Below are positions 37,936 through 49,009 of a DNA stretch of 64,000 nucleotides, one piece after another. A program made the translations under genes and the position numbers. The notes under the pieces are model-generated. The model did not search any database. It worked only from the letters and a program-made list of their open reading frames with translations, and was not told the origin of the DNA. This DNA is from Castanea sativa (taxonomy: Eukaryota > Streptophyta > Magnoliopsida > Fagales > Fagaceae), in the NCBI RefSeq assembly GCF_040712315.1, contig NC_134020.1, forward strand, positions 48,841,751 to 48,905,750. The letters run 5' to 3'. Positions within the stretch are counted from its first letter, which is position 1. Each line of letters begins with the position of its first letter.

Positions 37936-37951
37936 CCCACAGACGGCGCCA
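37936..37951 (-). promoter_or_regulatory. Primer-binding site of element 2
   Basis: On the - strand TGGCGCCGTCTGTGGG, 2 bp after the 5' LTR end; identical to the PBS of element 1. Confidence 0.85.
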
Positions 37952-37953
37952 AC

Positions 37954-38691
37954 TGATGATGCCTAAGAGATCACCAGTAAGCTGCTAGTACTCCACCGAT
38001 TTGAAGCAACACCTGCGAAGAAAGAAGTAGGTGATCGACAGAGAGCACCGGTGTGGTGCCGGCCAAAGACCCTCCGACGATCAAGTTAGAATCTTTAAAC
38101 AACCCTAGAGTGCCAGAGTTGAGGTAATTGTGCGTACCTTTGGGTCATGAGGGTCTTGGGGTATATATAGTGGTGTGTGGCCGAAATATGCGCATTGGTG
38201 AAGAAGTACTTTCCTTTTTAAAAGAATAATTCGCGGATCTTTGCCTATTGTATTGAGCCCTTTCCTTATAGGAATCTTCTTAACTAAGTCGAACGCGTAG
38301 CGCAAGAACTTTCCTTATATTCACATAAGCAGAGGTCAAGATAGGCTAAAAATGAAAGTTGGATTATTCCTTCAACCTTCACCTGCCAAGGTCGTCAGCC
38401 CACGTGTAACTCCTATACTGTCGTCAGCTTACGTACGCCAACGTGGTCCATCAGCCAAGGACATCAGCCAAAGACCTTACAGCCAAGGTCGTCACCCCTG
38501 ACTCGTCCACGTGATCCGTCAGCTTAACGTTGCTTCGTAAGGGGCATGGCTATGAATGCTAAAGAGGTGTCAATGACAGTAGTTGACGGATAGCGTATTG
38601 TCGTCAGCTTCTTAACGTGCATTCAGTATGTAACAAGTGAACTTCCGTCAGCTTCTTAATGTGCCGTCACCTTGTAATAACGTCACTATCA
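37954..38691 (-). repeat. 5' LTR of element 2
   Basis: 738-bp pair of 28796-29533, followed by ATGTT. The - strand TATA box corresponds to + 38162-38169 (CTATATATACCCC), about 210 bp before the LTR end. Confidence 0.95.
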
Positions 38692-38954
38692 ATGTTCATG
38701 CTTATGAAAGAAAATGGATGTGGAGAAGCCAAGCCAAATGACTGATAAATGGATATATTTTATGTCTTTGACCTATATGACAGCATGATCGAGCTTTTGT
38801 TGGAGAAGTTGGTTTATACCCCCCTATACATGGGAGCAACTGAGAGATTGCTTAATGCCGATCATGATGAAGTTTATTTCAAGGTAATGCCAATGGACAA
38901 AGGAATGGTATGCTTAAACCTGCCCCCCCTTCTTTTTCTTCAGAATACTTGCAT

Positions 38955-39057
38955 GCTAGTTCAAGTGATAGTCCGTGTGCAATGACATCATTTGTGGTGT
39001 CCTATGTTTGTGGTTCAAACCCCACCTCCACCTCCCCCACAATCTACCTATCTCAAA
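38955..39057 (+). mobile_element. Short SINE with 13-bp target duplication
   Basis: About 103 bp flanked by AGAATACTTGCAT on both sides (38942-38954, 39058-39070). It contains an A-box-like CTAGTTCAAGTGATAGT and a B-box-like GTGGTTCAAACCCC, as in tRNA-derived plant SINEs. It lies in AAE intron 11. Confidence 0.72.
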
Positions 39058-39760
39058 AGAATACTTGCATACTCAGCTCTTTGTATGCCTAGTTTTTATA
39101 TCATTTAGGTTGAACATACTTATACGGACATTTAGAATGGGATATCTATTTGAGAATTTTGGTTGTCTCCTACCCAAAAAGCAGCCTGATTGGTGTTCTT
39201 TAGATTGTGATTGTTACCCTGATTTTTTAGATAGTATCATGTGTGTTTATCTCACCCATAGGATAGGCAATTGGTGAACCACATAGGCATTGTTATCTTC
39301 TAGTTCTTCTGATGCATTGAGGACCGTAAATTAATTGCAAAAGCACCAATTTGTATCAATCACAACATTTATCTACAAATTTTCAAAGGACAAAGTTAGG
39401 CTCCAAACATGCTTGAATCGGAGCTATCTTTTCAACCAATTATGTGGCGGTTTATAAGATTATCTATGTGTATTATCTAAACAAATCACACGACTCATTA
39501 ACAAATTCATGTAATTAAAATCACGCATGGATGTTCTCTACAATCACCACATAGTGGTTAGGAAAAAATAACTCCAAACATGTTTGGAGCCAAAAAAATT
39601 TCTTTTTCAAGTTTGTTCCAAAGAATTATTATTACTATATTGATTATTGTTTTATATTTCTTACCTAGAGAAGATAGTAAATTTATATAAAATATTTCTT
39701 TGGGTATTGGGGAGTATAACAAACATGTGATGGTTGTTGGCCTTGTATCTTATTATGACA

Positions 39761-39761
<1 letters not shown>

Positions 39762-39809
<48 letters not shown>
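39762..39809. repeat. (AT)n microsatellite
   Basis: About 24 AT dinucleotides followed by (AC)4, ending just before the acceptor of AAE exon 12. Confidence 0.95.
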
Positions 39810-39817
<8 letters not shown>

Positions 39818-41755
39818 TTGGCAGCACCTTAGGAGACATGGAGATATCATTAAGAGAACTGTTGGAGGATATTTCACTGTTCAGGGTAAGGCTGACGACA
39901 CTATGAACATTGGAGGCATTAAGGTACCGCATATTGCTCTTCCTGTGATTTGATCATTTGAGAATTACTATAATATTTGTTGTGGACTAACCCGTGGAAG
40001 AAAGCAAAGGTATAAACATTATATCAAACTAGAGGTGGACTTCCACGACATGGGAAAATATGTAATTATTTTGTAATGTGACATAATTATAATTTATTTT
40101 ATGAAATTTGCTGAAGATACTAAATTAGGATTTAAACTAGGATTAGTTGTCTTTAGAGGTAGACTCATGTAATCAAAGAGGTATTCCTACACTTTAAACA
40201 AATCTTTCTTCCAAATTTCTCCCCTTTTTTCTCTTTCTTGATTGCATATAAGTATCACCCATCTATATTCATTGACTCTCTCTTTCTCTCTCCAAATGCA
40301 AAAAAATCTGCAAGTATTTTCTCTGTCTCCCTATCTCTACAAATGTATCTGATGCAGGACAAACAAAGACCATTCATCAGGAAAATAAAAGAACATGAAA
40401 AATAAAGATAGAGAACCTAGGAGTCAGCAGCACCCAGCAGCAAGAATGCTCTAGAAGTCAGCACCTAGGGTTAGCTATAGTCAGTACCAGACCATTAGGA
40501 CAATTTCAAGAGAAATTTTATATATCATAAAAATAATTCAACCTGGGTTCTAATTAATGTAGGAAACCTTATTCTAAATGACTAGGAAATCCCAATCAAT
40601 GAATTTTAAAAATAACCTACTTAACTACTAAGACCTAAAAAAATACAATTGACTAATGAATATTACACCGGACTCCAAAATCAAACAAGACTAAATAAAA
40701 ATAAATATTTTGTGCACTTCTAGGATTAGCCTTTTCTATTTACTCCTCCTATTTCAATTACTCTTTTATTTGCATGTTTTGGATGTGTTTGGTTAATTTT
40801 ATTCTTTTTAAAGATTGTCCATGTTCTTCTAACTTGTGTCATAATGGGTAATATTTTCTTAGAGTTTCTTCTGTACAACTGAACTTTACTTTGGTGCAAT
40901 CAAAAGGCAAAAAAGATAGACCTTGTAATTAATATTTACTCAAATAGTTGGTAGGCACATTTAAATGCACAGTCAAGTAGATTTGTTTCGATAAACTCAA
41001 ATTCCCACTTTCAAAACAACTAATTATGACTAAAACTAAAATCAAATTAAAGCCATTAAAGGGAGAGAGAAGACCTATGATGGGGAATTATGAAACACAA
41101 CACAAAAGCATCAAAACACATCAATCTAAAGTAGAGCTATAAAAAACACAAAAACTCCTAAACTGAGACAAGAAAGATTAAAATATTCACCAAAAGAAAG
41201 AAAAACAGAGAGAGAGAGACACACAGAGAGAGAGAGAGAGAGAGAGTAATCTCTTTTTTTTTGGTGGATGAATGTGAACTGAATGGGAAAGAGAGAGATA
41301 CAAAAGGAGTGATAGCAAATGGGAAAATGTTGTTGCATGCGCACAAACTGTTTAACACAAATCCTAAAAAAAAATTTAAACCATGACTTGAAGTCACAAT
41401 AGCGGAAATCGTGACTTTAATTTAAGTTGCTTATTGGAGTGTGTAGAACAATGTAAAACAATTTATATGTAATAAACATTACTCATAGCAAATTTATCGA
41501 AAAGAAAATGGAGAAAAGAAGAGTTAGAAAAGGTTGGAGGAAAAATAACAGTAAAATAGGAAATAATAGGGAGAAAAAGGGCCAAAAAGGACTGAGAAAT
41601 GTTGGACAAAGAGTGATAGTAAAGTGGTAAATAATGGGAAGAGGAAGAATAGTCCAATCTATTATTATTATTTTTTTTTTGAGAAGAACTAAAAAAAAAA
41701 TAAAGGAGACATATAGCATATTAACAAAATTAATTTCTAATCCTCTATTATTCAT

Positions 41756-41759
<4 letters not shown>

Positions 41760-41812
<53 letters not shown>
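41760..41812. repeat. (AT)n microsatellite
   Basis: About 26 AT dinucleotides in AAE intron 12. Confidence 0.95.
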
Positions 41813-41817
<5 letters not shown>

Positions 41818-42177
41818 ATAGAAAAAAGTGAGTTGCATAAAGTACAACTGGAAAAGGAAGCCTTTGATTTTTGAAACTTGCAATAAGCTTGACCTGACTG
41901 AATGCATTAATAGGCATGCTTGGGCTAACATCTGAAATATTGAAAACTTCGTATATTTGTTGATAAACAGACAAGTTCTGTTGAAATTGAGCGTGTATGT
42001 GACCGTGCTGACGAATGCATCTTGGAGACTGCTGCAATCAGTGTTGCACCCGTAGATGGTGGTCCAGAACAACTGGCCATATTTGTCGTCTTAAAGAAAG
42101 GATCTTCTATTGAACTAGACAAGCTGAAAATCCTTTTCTCAAAGACAATTCAAAGCAACCTCAACCCGTTGTTTAAG

Positions 42178-42490
42178 CTTTGTCTCTCTCTATCGCCCTT
42201 CCTTCTTTTAGCAGGTCATCTCGAATCTAGAATGTTTAGCGAATCGATCGTAATTAGTCTGACCGCTTAAGGCTTATCTTTCTATTTCCCTTTCTGGTCT
42301 CCGGTCATTGGTACAAAAAGCCTGTAAATTCCATTTCTCTCCTCTCCGGCTTGGGAATACTTCTTTCTATTGGCTATATATCTGTAGTCACAATGGGCGG
42401 CTACCATACCAGATACGTAAGCGTTTTGGACAGCATACCGGAGGTCTAAGACTCTTTTTTTTCTTCCTTTGGCGTACGATTTGTTTTACT
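42178..42490. other. Foreign segment joined to AAE exon 13 (possible organellar insert)
   Basis: Directly after the last AAE codon, at an AAGCTT word, the composition changes to a balanced, repeat-free text (AATCGATCGTAATTAGTCTGACC, continuing to GGACAGCATACCGGAGGTC) unlike the AT-rich flanks. It resembles plant mitochondrial DNA in style, but I recognise no mitochondrial gene. Confidence 0.3.
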
Positions 42491-43696
42491 TTTACCATCA
42501 TCTGACCATTCTTAAGAGATCAGATTCTTGCTATGAAGAGTCATCTTTGAAATTTTTTTCATCCACATAATGTTCAATGGAAAATCAAATATATAGTGAT
42601 GTTACAACTATTAAAAATTTATGCTTTGTTTGTTTCGTTGAAAAATATTTTTCATTAAAATTTGATCAAACCTGAAAATGTTTTCTGTTGTTGACTATAA
42701 AATCCTTTGCAAAAGGTTGTAAACCGTTTTAACTAAAAAACTTGGTAAAACATTTTTCAAAAACACACAGTACCTATCCCTCCATCTTGTGGCTGGGTCG
42801 TTGTTTTGGTGGGCTAGGCCATTGGACCACTGGCACCAGCCACTGGACTGGCTTGCTCCTGCAATCAGACCATCGGTTTTGGTGGTTTATGCACTGTAAA
42901 TGTTTTCAATGACAACATTTTACAGAAAAACAAATGGAGTGTTAACTACATAAATGCTTACTGTTATTGTTGCTATGTTTTGCTTTTCTGCGTTTTGTCC
43001 CTTTTTTTTTTTCAGCGTGCATGAACAGTAAAAAGTACTGTTCATGCATGTTATTTCACTTGCGGGAGACCAATTTTATTGTTCATGCACTGTAGCTGCA
43101 CTATTCACGCACTGTTCATGGGACCCACGAGCACTTTATTTAGAAAAAATATTAAAAATGGGTCACACAACACTATTCACACATTTAAAATTTTTTTTGC
43201 TATAGTATTTTTAGTTTTCAGTAATAAACTCTATCCAAACGGACCCATAGAAGGTGGGAGAGGGTACGGTAGTTTAAATCACAAACATGAAGTAACATAA
43301 ATAATACCATTAGTGTTGGATTATCACTTAAAACCAAGCGCAGTGTTCTAGCAATTTTTGGACAATATGGGGGTACAAGTAAGTTATTTTGAACCTTATT
43401 GAACCCAATATATAAGAGAAATCTTTTTAATATCATCAATCTTTTTAACCTGTCACGAATTCCAGTGCTTCAAATAGACATATATACAAACAATGTCAAT
43501 GCCACGTTTAAAAATAAACTCTTTTTTGTAAAAAGTAAAATAATTCGATAAAGAATTGACTGACTTCTAATATCTTCAAACAGATTTCAAATTGTGTTTT
43601 ATTTCAAAAAAATTATTTCCATTAAAATAGAACATAACATACTTGTAGCGACTACACTGATCGGTGTTGTAGTGGCAACACACCTTAGAATACATA
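42491..43696. other. Intergenic, repeat-rich
   Basis: Contains CATGAACAGTAAAAAGTACTGTTCATG, an inverted pair around 43018-43047, and several CTGTTCATG/CTATTCAC words, as in MITE-like plant repeats. The outer limits may be TTTGTTTGTTTCG near 42625 and CCAAACGGACCC near 43235. No gene. Confidence 0.4.
43018..43047. repeat. Inverted repeat TGCATGAACAGTA / TACTGTTCATGCA
   Basis: Two 13-bp arms with a 4-nt loop, in a MITE-like segment; further partial copies of the arm follow to about 43120. Confidence 0.7.
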
Positions 43697-44367
43697 TCAT
43701 ATTTTTGCAAATTCAATTGTTTTCTTCCCATCATGAGCCTTCTTGAAGAAATGTTTCACATAATTTGAATACAGAACTTGCTTATACAATGCTTTCTCAC
43801 CTCCTGCAAGCACTTCTGGAAAAGGACCAATCATGTCATATGGCCTAGGATTAACAAAAATAGGAACCGAAATCCTATTCTTGCTTCCACTAGCAACCAC
43901 ACGGTGCTCAATGCTCTTGTATCGACCATTGCTCATTATTTGTAGTGCATCGCCAACATTGATCACGAGGGAGCCGCTTATAGGTGGAACATGAACCCAA
44001 CTATCATTGTTTCCTCGCACGTAGAGTCCACCAATATCATCTTGAAGGAGGATAGTAAGGGTTGACACATCAGAGTGACGACCTACTCCCACGGTGAGCT
44101 CAGGGTTAGGACATATAGGATAGTAGTTAAGGTTAATCCTCTTTGAACCCATTAAGAGAGATTCTTTTGTCTCATCAATTTCTTTCACATTTATCCTCTT
44201 CATTAGTGCCTCTAATAGCCTTTGGATAACTAGTTCAGACCCCCTCATATATTCCAAAACTTGATCCCTAAAAGCAAACAACAATTAATCCACCAAAAAT
44301 TATATATACATAAGCATATACTATTTGATCCACCAAATTATGTTTTATGATACTCAATTTTTTTATA

Positions 44368-44403
<36 letters not shown>

Positions 44404-45163
44404 GTATGTATGTATATTAGGATGAGATCACTATTGATCTTCAATCAAACATGGTTGATATAATGAGATGTGACTAAAAGTTATGAAGTGTTGTAACGTC
44501 GTATTGAGTTACACTAGATTTAACTAGAACTTGACCTATTCGGTGAATTATATATGTGTGTATGTATGTATGTATGTATGTACACAAATATTTCATCTAT
44601 ATTATATGTCATGTATTTGTTGTGTAAACTAAATTGAGCAAAGTTAAGCTCTGTTACTTGCACGCAGAGGGCCACAATGCAGAGGCCTCAGCCTCGGACA
44701 CATAAAACAGGCTCAGGTAATCTTTCCATTCAAGAGCCTTCTCTGCTTCAGGACTAAAGCTTGTGCCAAACCGCACGCTGTTGGAAGGTGAGTTTTCCTT
44801 TGAAAACTTCCTCTTCTCCTTAGCTGGCAAATTGAAGAACCTATGTGTTGCATCCTTCACATTCTCCAGCACGTCAATGGGCACTCCATGGTTGATAATC
44901 TGAAAGAAACCCCACTTTTCTGCAGCATCACAGATTGATTCTGAGACTTTTGGTTCGTCCCAGTTTGACATATCAATGATGGGTATAGACTCTTGAGGCA
45001 AGATGTTGCTCACAGTGATCCTTTCTTCTACAGGTTGGATATATTGCTTAGGGAGGGCTTTGAGTCCCATTTCTGAGAGACCCTTTACTCCATTGCCATT
45101 TGTTACGACGAAGTCAGTGATATTTGAGGACTCACTGATAGGTGTTGCAACTATTGGATCCAT
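43697..45163 (-). CDS. Feruloyl-CoA 6'-hydroxylase-type 2-oxoglutarate/Fe(II) dioxygenase
   Basis: Two exons, 45163-44658 and 44267-43697 (1077 nt, 358 aa; Arabidopsis F6'H1 is 361). Hydroxylates hydroxycinnamoyl-CoA at the ortho position, the entry to scopoletin and other coumarins; cytosolic. Start MDPIVATP; an in-frame ATG at 45256 is less likely because family members begin near here. DIOX_N domain: [51 protein letters not shown]-terminal 2OG domain: iron ligands His and Asp in [15 protein letters not shown], the third His in SIEHRVVAS, and the 2OG-binding Arg in NRISVPIF. It ends [15 protein letters not shown], as F6'H does. No break, so probably active; substrate inferred from family similarity. 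A broken piece lies at 63105-63250. Confidence 0.93.
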
Positions 45164-45268
45164 TCTTACAAGAGAGGAATAAAGAGAGAGCTTAGTATTT
45201 AGCAAATGGCTTGAAACTAAGATGTTTGGTGTTGTTGGTGGTAATGCAATTTGCATGCCATTTGCACC

Positions 45269-45278
45269 TATTTATATA
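45269..45278 (-). promoter_or_regulatory. TATA box of the F6'H-type gene
   Basis: On the - strand TATATAAATA, about 106 bp upstream of the ATG at 45163, giving an expected 5' UTR of roughly 75 bases. Confidence 0.6.
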
Positions 45279-45746
45279 GCACTGTCTCAAGAATTTTAAG
45301 GTTAATTTCTATTTATTTAATATATGCCTCACTATCTCAATGTGCTCACCGGTCAGAGAGCCATGGCCCCCAAAGTCGAAAAAAAGTCTTTAAGAAGGAA
45401 TTGATGTTGGAGTGTTTTAAATGAAGGCATTTATGGTTCAAGTTTTTTTTTTCCACAATTATAATTATCAAACTAATAATTAAATTAAAATTTCAGCCAA
45501 TTAAAATATAAAATAAAATAGGGAGAGAATTTGATACAGATCTGTATTTAACAATTGCTGCATAAAAAGGTTAGGTGGCAGCAAAAAAAATGTGACAAGT
45601 GTCCAAGTATACACCTAGTCATGTGCATTATTACACATCACCTTTAGATACTTGTTGCTTCATTCTGCTGCACACAGGATTAATGTGATTTGGTTTACTA
45701 TGACTTTTCAATTAAGATGGTAAAGAAATTTATATATTTCTTTTAC

Positions 45747-45925
45747 GAAAAATGATATATTCACAATATTTTCACAATATTTTTATAACAAACCTTAAGT
45801 GGCAGGTTATTATTGGTTGTTGTTGTTGGGGCAAAAAAGTAATCTTAGTTTTATGTTTAAATTTGAACCAATAACAATTAACTACCTATGATTTGTTGTA
45901 AAAATATTGTGAACGTAGCATCTCT
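45747..45925. mobile_element. MITE, same family as 3502-3694
   Basis: About 179 bp with terminal inverted repeats (GAAAAATGATATATTCACAA at the left; AGAGATGCTACGTTCACAA inverted at the right) and a 10-bp direct duplication TTTCTTTTAC (45737-45746 and 45926-45935). The duplication length suggests mobilisation by a Mutator-type transposase. Confidence 0.7.
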
Positions 45926-45935
45926 TTTCTTTTAC

Positions 45936-46724
45936 CATTCGCATGAGATTTTGACAGAATAGTTTATTTTTAGGGGTAAAATATTAAAACTATTTGTAAG
46001 ATTTGGGCAAATGACAAGTATTACTAATTTTATTTTCAAAAATATCGAAATTTGCTCCTAACGTCACTTCTTAACACAATTCAAAATTTTCATTTCTCTA
46101 CCTACTTTATTATTTATCTATCATTGGCTACCCAGATGCTCAACTCACACATATAATTGCAATAATGCAAAGAATTTTCAAACGATGTTAAATTGCCATT
46201 TGTGCTTAGAAATTAAATTGAATTTAAAAAAAAAATCTTGGTAGTACTGATATTAACCAAACCTCAAAAGTGGTTATATGACCTTTTTTTTTTTTTTTCT
46301 TTACACTTTACTTTTGAATGTTGTGATCATTAGCGGAGCCCCACCAATTTTCACGGCCAAAATACCACTCCCTTTCTAGCCATAGCAAGAATATATAAGT
46401 TTATTCCTAAATTGCATTCTTTCTTTTCCCCAAATTTGCTTAATCTCCTTATTCTTGAAGTTTTAATTGATATCTTCTGTTCAAGGTAAAAACAAAAAAC
46501 AAAAAATCAAAAAACAAAAAACTGAATTCTCATTCCTTTAATTCTGTTCCCCAAAAAAAAAAAAAAAAAATACTATCACTTCAATATACTTATACTAAGT
46601 TTTTTAATTATTTTTAAAAAATATATCTTATTAAATCTAACTAGTAGTATTGCCATGAACTAGGATTTTTTTTTTGTTATTGATCTTTATTATTAGTTAA
46701 CTATTAAAAATTAGTTAGTCCAAG

Positions 46725-46771
<47 letters not shown>

Positions 46772-49009
46772 TACACATATATAAAATAAATGTTTTTTAA
46801 AAGAAAAAGACATTGCGAAACGTCTGTGTGAGCTTATGGGTGAAATTAGTCAAATTACTGCACGTAGCTTGAAAGCTTCATCAAAGACTTTCAGCTACCT
46901 ATTCCTGATATAGATATCAAAATTCAAAACTTCACTCTAGATTCTATAACTTGTTTGTGTAAGAATAAATTGTTTCATTTGATAAATTCATGTATGTTAT
47001 GGTACAACGAATTTGGTCATTTCTCTAGTTATAAAAGAGACAATCAGTTATCCTCATTAAACACACTGAATAGTTAAAGAAAAAAAGGGTCAAGAAAGAA
47101 TAACCAATTCTATAAGAATTAAGTGCCTTTTATATTAAGACTTGATCTTAAGAAAATTTCAGTAATGGATCAAGATAAGCTTTATTATTAACTCGTATAG
47201 TCGTGGAATCATAATAATTCAAGATCCTAAAATTTTATTATGATTGTTAATTTATAATCTTACAACATAAAGAAAACATTTACAATATGTATTTTTAAAG
47301 TACGTGTCATTTTTATATATTTCATCTCATTATGTGATTTCTCCATTGATGATGCTTGTCCTCTCAAGTTGAAACTTGCACGTCTTAGGTTTATTGACCT
47401 TCTTCGTTCTTTATCTATTCCTAACATAGATCTCAAAATTCTTCTATTTATAAGAGCATTATTGAACTAAGTCAAATATTTGAGGAGGGGAGGGGGAGGG
47501 GGGGGGGGTGGAACTCCTATTTTTTAACTATATATATATATATTTATATAACCAAATAACTTTTGGTTAACCTCTCCACAATTTTACACATCAGCATTTT
47601 TTATTTATATTTTTAAATTTGATTTAATTTGATTTAATTCTTTCGATTTTATAGAACTAAAATGCAGAAAATTTATTACATTTCTTTTTTAAAAAATTAA
47701 ATTTAGTTGTTTGGTGCCATACAACCACTATACTTAAAGAAGACCTAAATTATCACATAATTAGGGAATTTTTAGATAATCTTAACAAACTATATAATAA
47801 CTCTATTAATATAAATCTATCCCAAAAAATGGAATATATTTCTATTAATTTAATAATTTCTACGTTGATGACATTTTAAAAAAAAAAAATCTATCATATT
47901 TCCTTATATCTATCAACCACGTTTTCTTTCTCTTCTTTTTTTTTTTTTCATTTTTTTATTATATATTAACGTTGATTAGAAATTATAATTTCAATAGGAT
48001 TTAAACTCTATAATTATATCAAATGAGACTCAACAAATATATATCATTTTTAATTTCAACAGGAGTTAAATTTTATATCAAATGGACTCTACTAACATAT
48101 TCATCCTTTAAAAAAAAATTGCATAACCAAATTTGATTAGGAATCCATAACCCTATACTATATTATAAATAGTTTTTTTTTCCCAGGGATTGTTTGTTAC
48201 AATTCCAACTTGGCTTTTTATTCCTATATTATATTTCAAATAGTTTTTTTTATTTTTTTATTCTTCCAACACCACTTTGCTGTACAATCTCTTACATTGA
48301 TTTGGTTCTTGGAGTGCCTTCAAAACAAAAGATATGTAAAGTTTTCTTATCAGATTTAATGTTAACACATATGAGAGATATTTTGGTCAATTAGAAAAAG
48401 TTTGATAAAACATAAAAGGAAAAAGAACTAAAGAACAAACAAATCTGGAAAAAATAAAATAAAATTAGTGACTGTATTAGGTAGAGGCTTTTGGAGATTG
48501 TAGTTTTTATTTTTGGAATTCTTTACGTTCATGTGTATGTACGTATTGGGTTTAATTGAATTGGAATTATCTTTGAAACTTTGGTTTTGGTTGAATAATG
48601 AAAATGGCAGAAGAAGTATGTTCCAATATTTGAAGTCTTCCAATATATGTGTTGTTATAGTTTAAACTTGGTATTTAAATTGTTAAATCGTTAATTTACA
48701 GTTTCATTGTTCATCTATCAGTCATGAATAATACTATTGCTATTTGCAACCATCATGATACAGTATCAATGATGTGATCATTCGAATGCTTTCTTTCAGA
48801 GTTTAGATAGAGTATTTTATGACTAAAAAAATAATCATTTAGATAACTAAATGATTTTTTTATTAAAGGTATAGAACTACATGTGTAGTCCTAGCCCAAC
48901 TTTAAATAAGGAATGGGCTAAGGTTGATATAAAAAGGGCCCAAAGACTCTGGATTTCAGTAGAATTAGTAACCGTAGCAATAAATGACACGTTTTCATAC
49001 CCTTTTTTC
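45936..49009. other. AT-rich intergenic region
   Basis: No gene. Simple repeats: A/AAAAC tracts near 46490-46570, (AT)n near 46729-46760 followed by (AC)n, and a G-rich run near 47485-47508. A CCTATACTATATTATAAA segment near 48152 resembles a Helitron 5' end, but no matching 3' end was found. Confidence 0.5.

Larger units (their letters stand above)
28796..38691 (-). mobile_element. Element 2: Tat-like Ty3/Gypsy retrotransposon, 9.9 kb, rearranged
   Basis: Both LTRs are 738 bp (TGATGATGCC...GTCACTATCA), flanked by the target duplication ATGTT (28791-28795 and 38692-38696). Sense is the - strand. From the 5' side: PBS 37936-37951, gag N part, then an inverted block (gag C part + protease, + strand) with a second PBS at one junction, then RT thumb-RNaseH-integrase, a tandem array, an opposite-strand four-exon gene, a polypurine tract and the 3' LTR. 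The RT catalytic core is missing, so it cannot be autonomous. The LTRs differ at about ten sites by eye. It sits antisense in intron 10 of the AAE gene. Confidence 0.95.
23129..42177 (+). pseudogene. AAE17/18-type acyl-activating enzyme (AMP-forming), damaged at its 3' end
   Basis: Adenylate-forming enzyme activating a carboxylic acid with ATP and CoA, closest to Arabidopsis AAE17/AAE18 (peroxisomal). Thirteen exons: 23129-23397, 24283-24412, 24511-24770, 25165-25366, 26671-26711, 27066-27194, 27324-27397, 27492-27712, 28292-28386, 28465-28681, 38784-38907, 39825-39923, 41971-42177. Exons 1-10 are open and phase-consistent (start [13 protein letters not shown], then [14 protein letters not shown]). 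The AMP-binding P-loop is [14 protein letters not shown] in exons 7-8; [14 protein letters not shown] is in exon 10. Damage: a sixth C near 38819-38824 shifts exon 11 by +1 (124 nt, 123 expected); exon 13 runs at 42177 into foreign sequence with no GT donor; the final exon, which would carry the C terminus and any PTS1, was not found. Retrotransposon 2 lies in intron 10. Either a recent pseudogene or, if the C run is a sequencing error, a 3'-truncated gene. Confidence 0.82.

Noticed and set aside
48150..48245. Helitron 5' ends (CCTATACTATATTATAAA and TTCCTATATTATATTTC)
   Set aside because: No hairpin-CTRR end found at a suitable distance; could be AT-rich chance.
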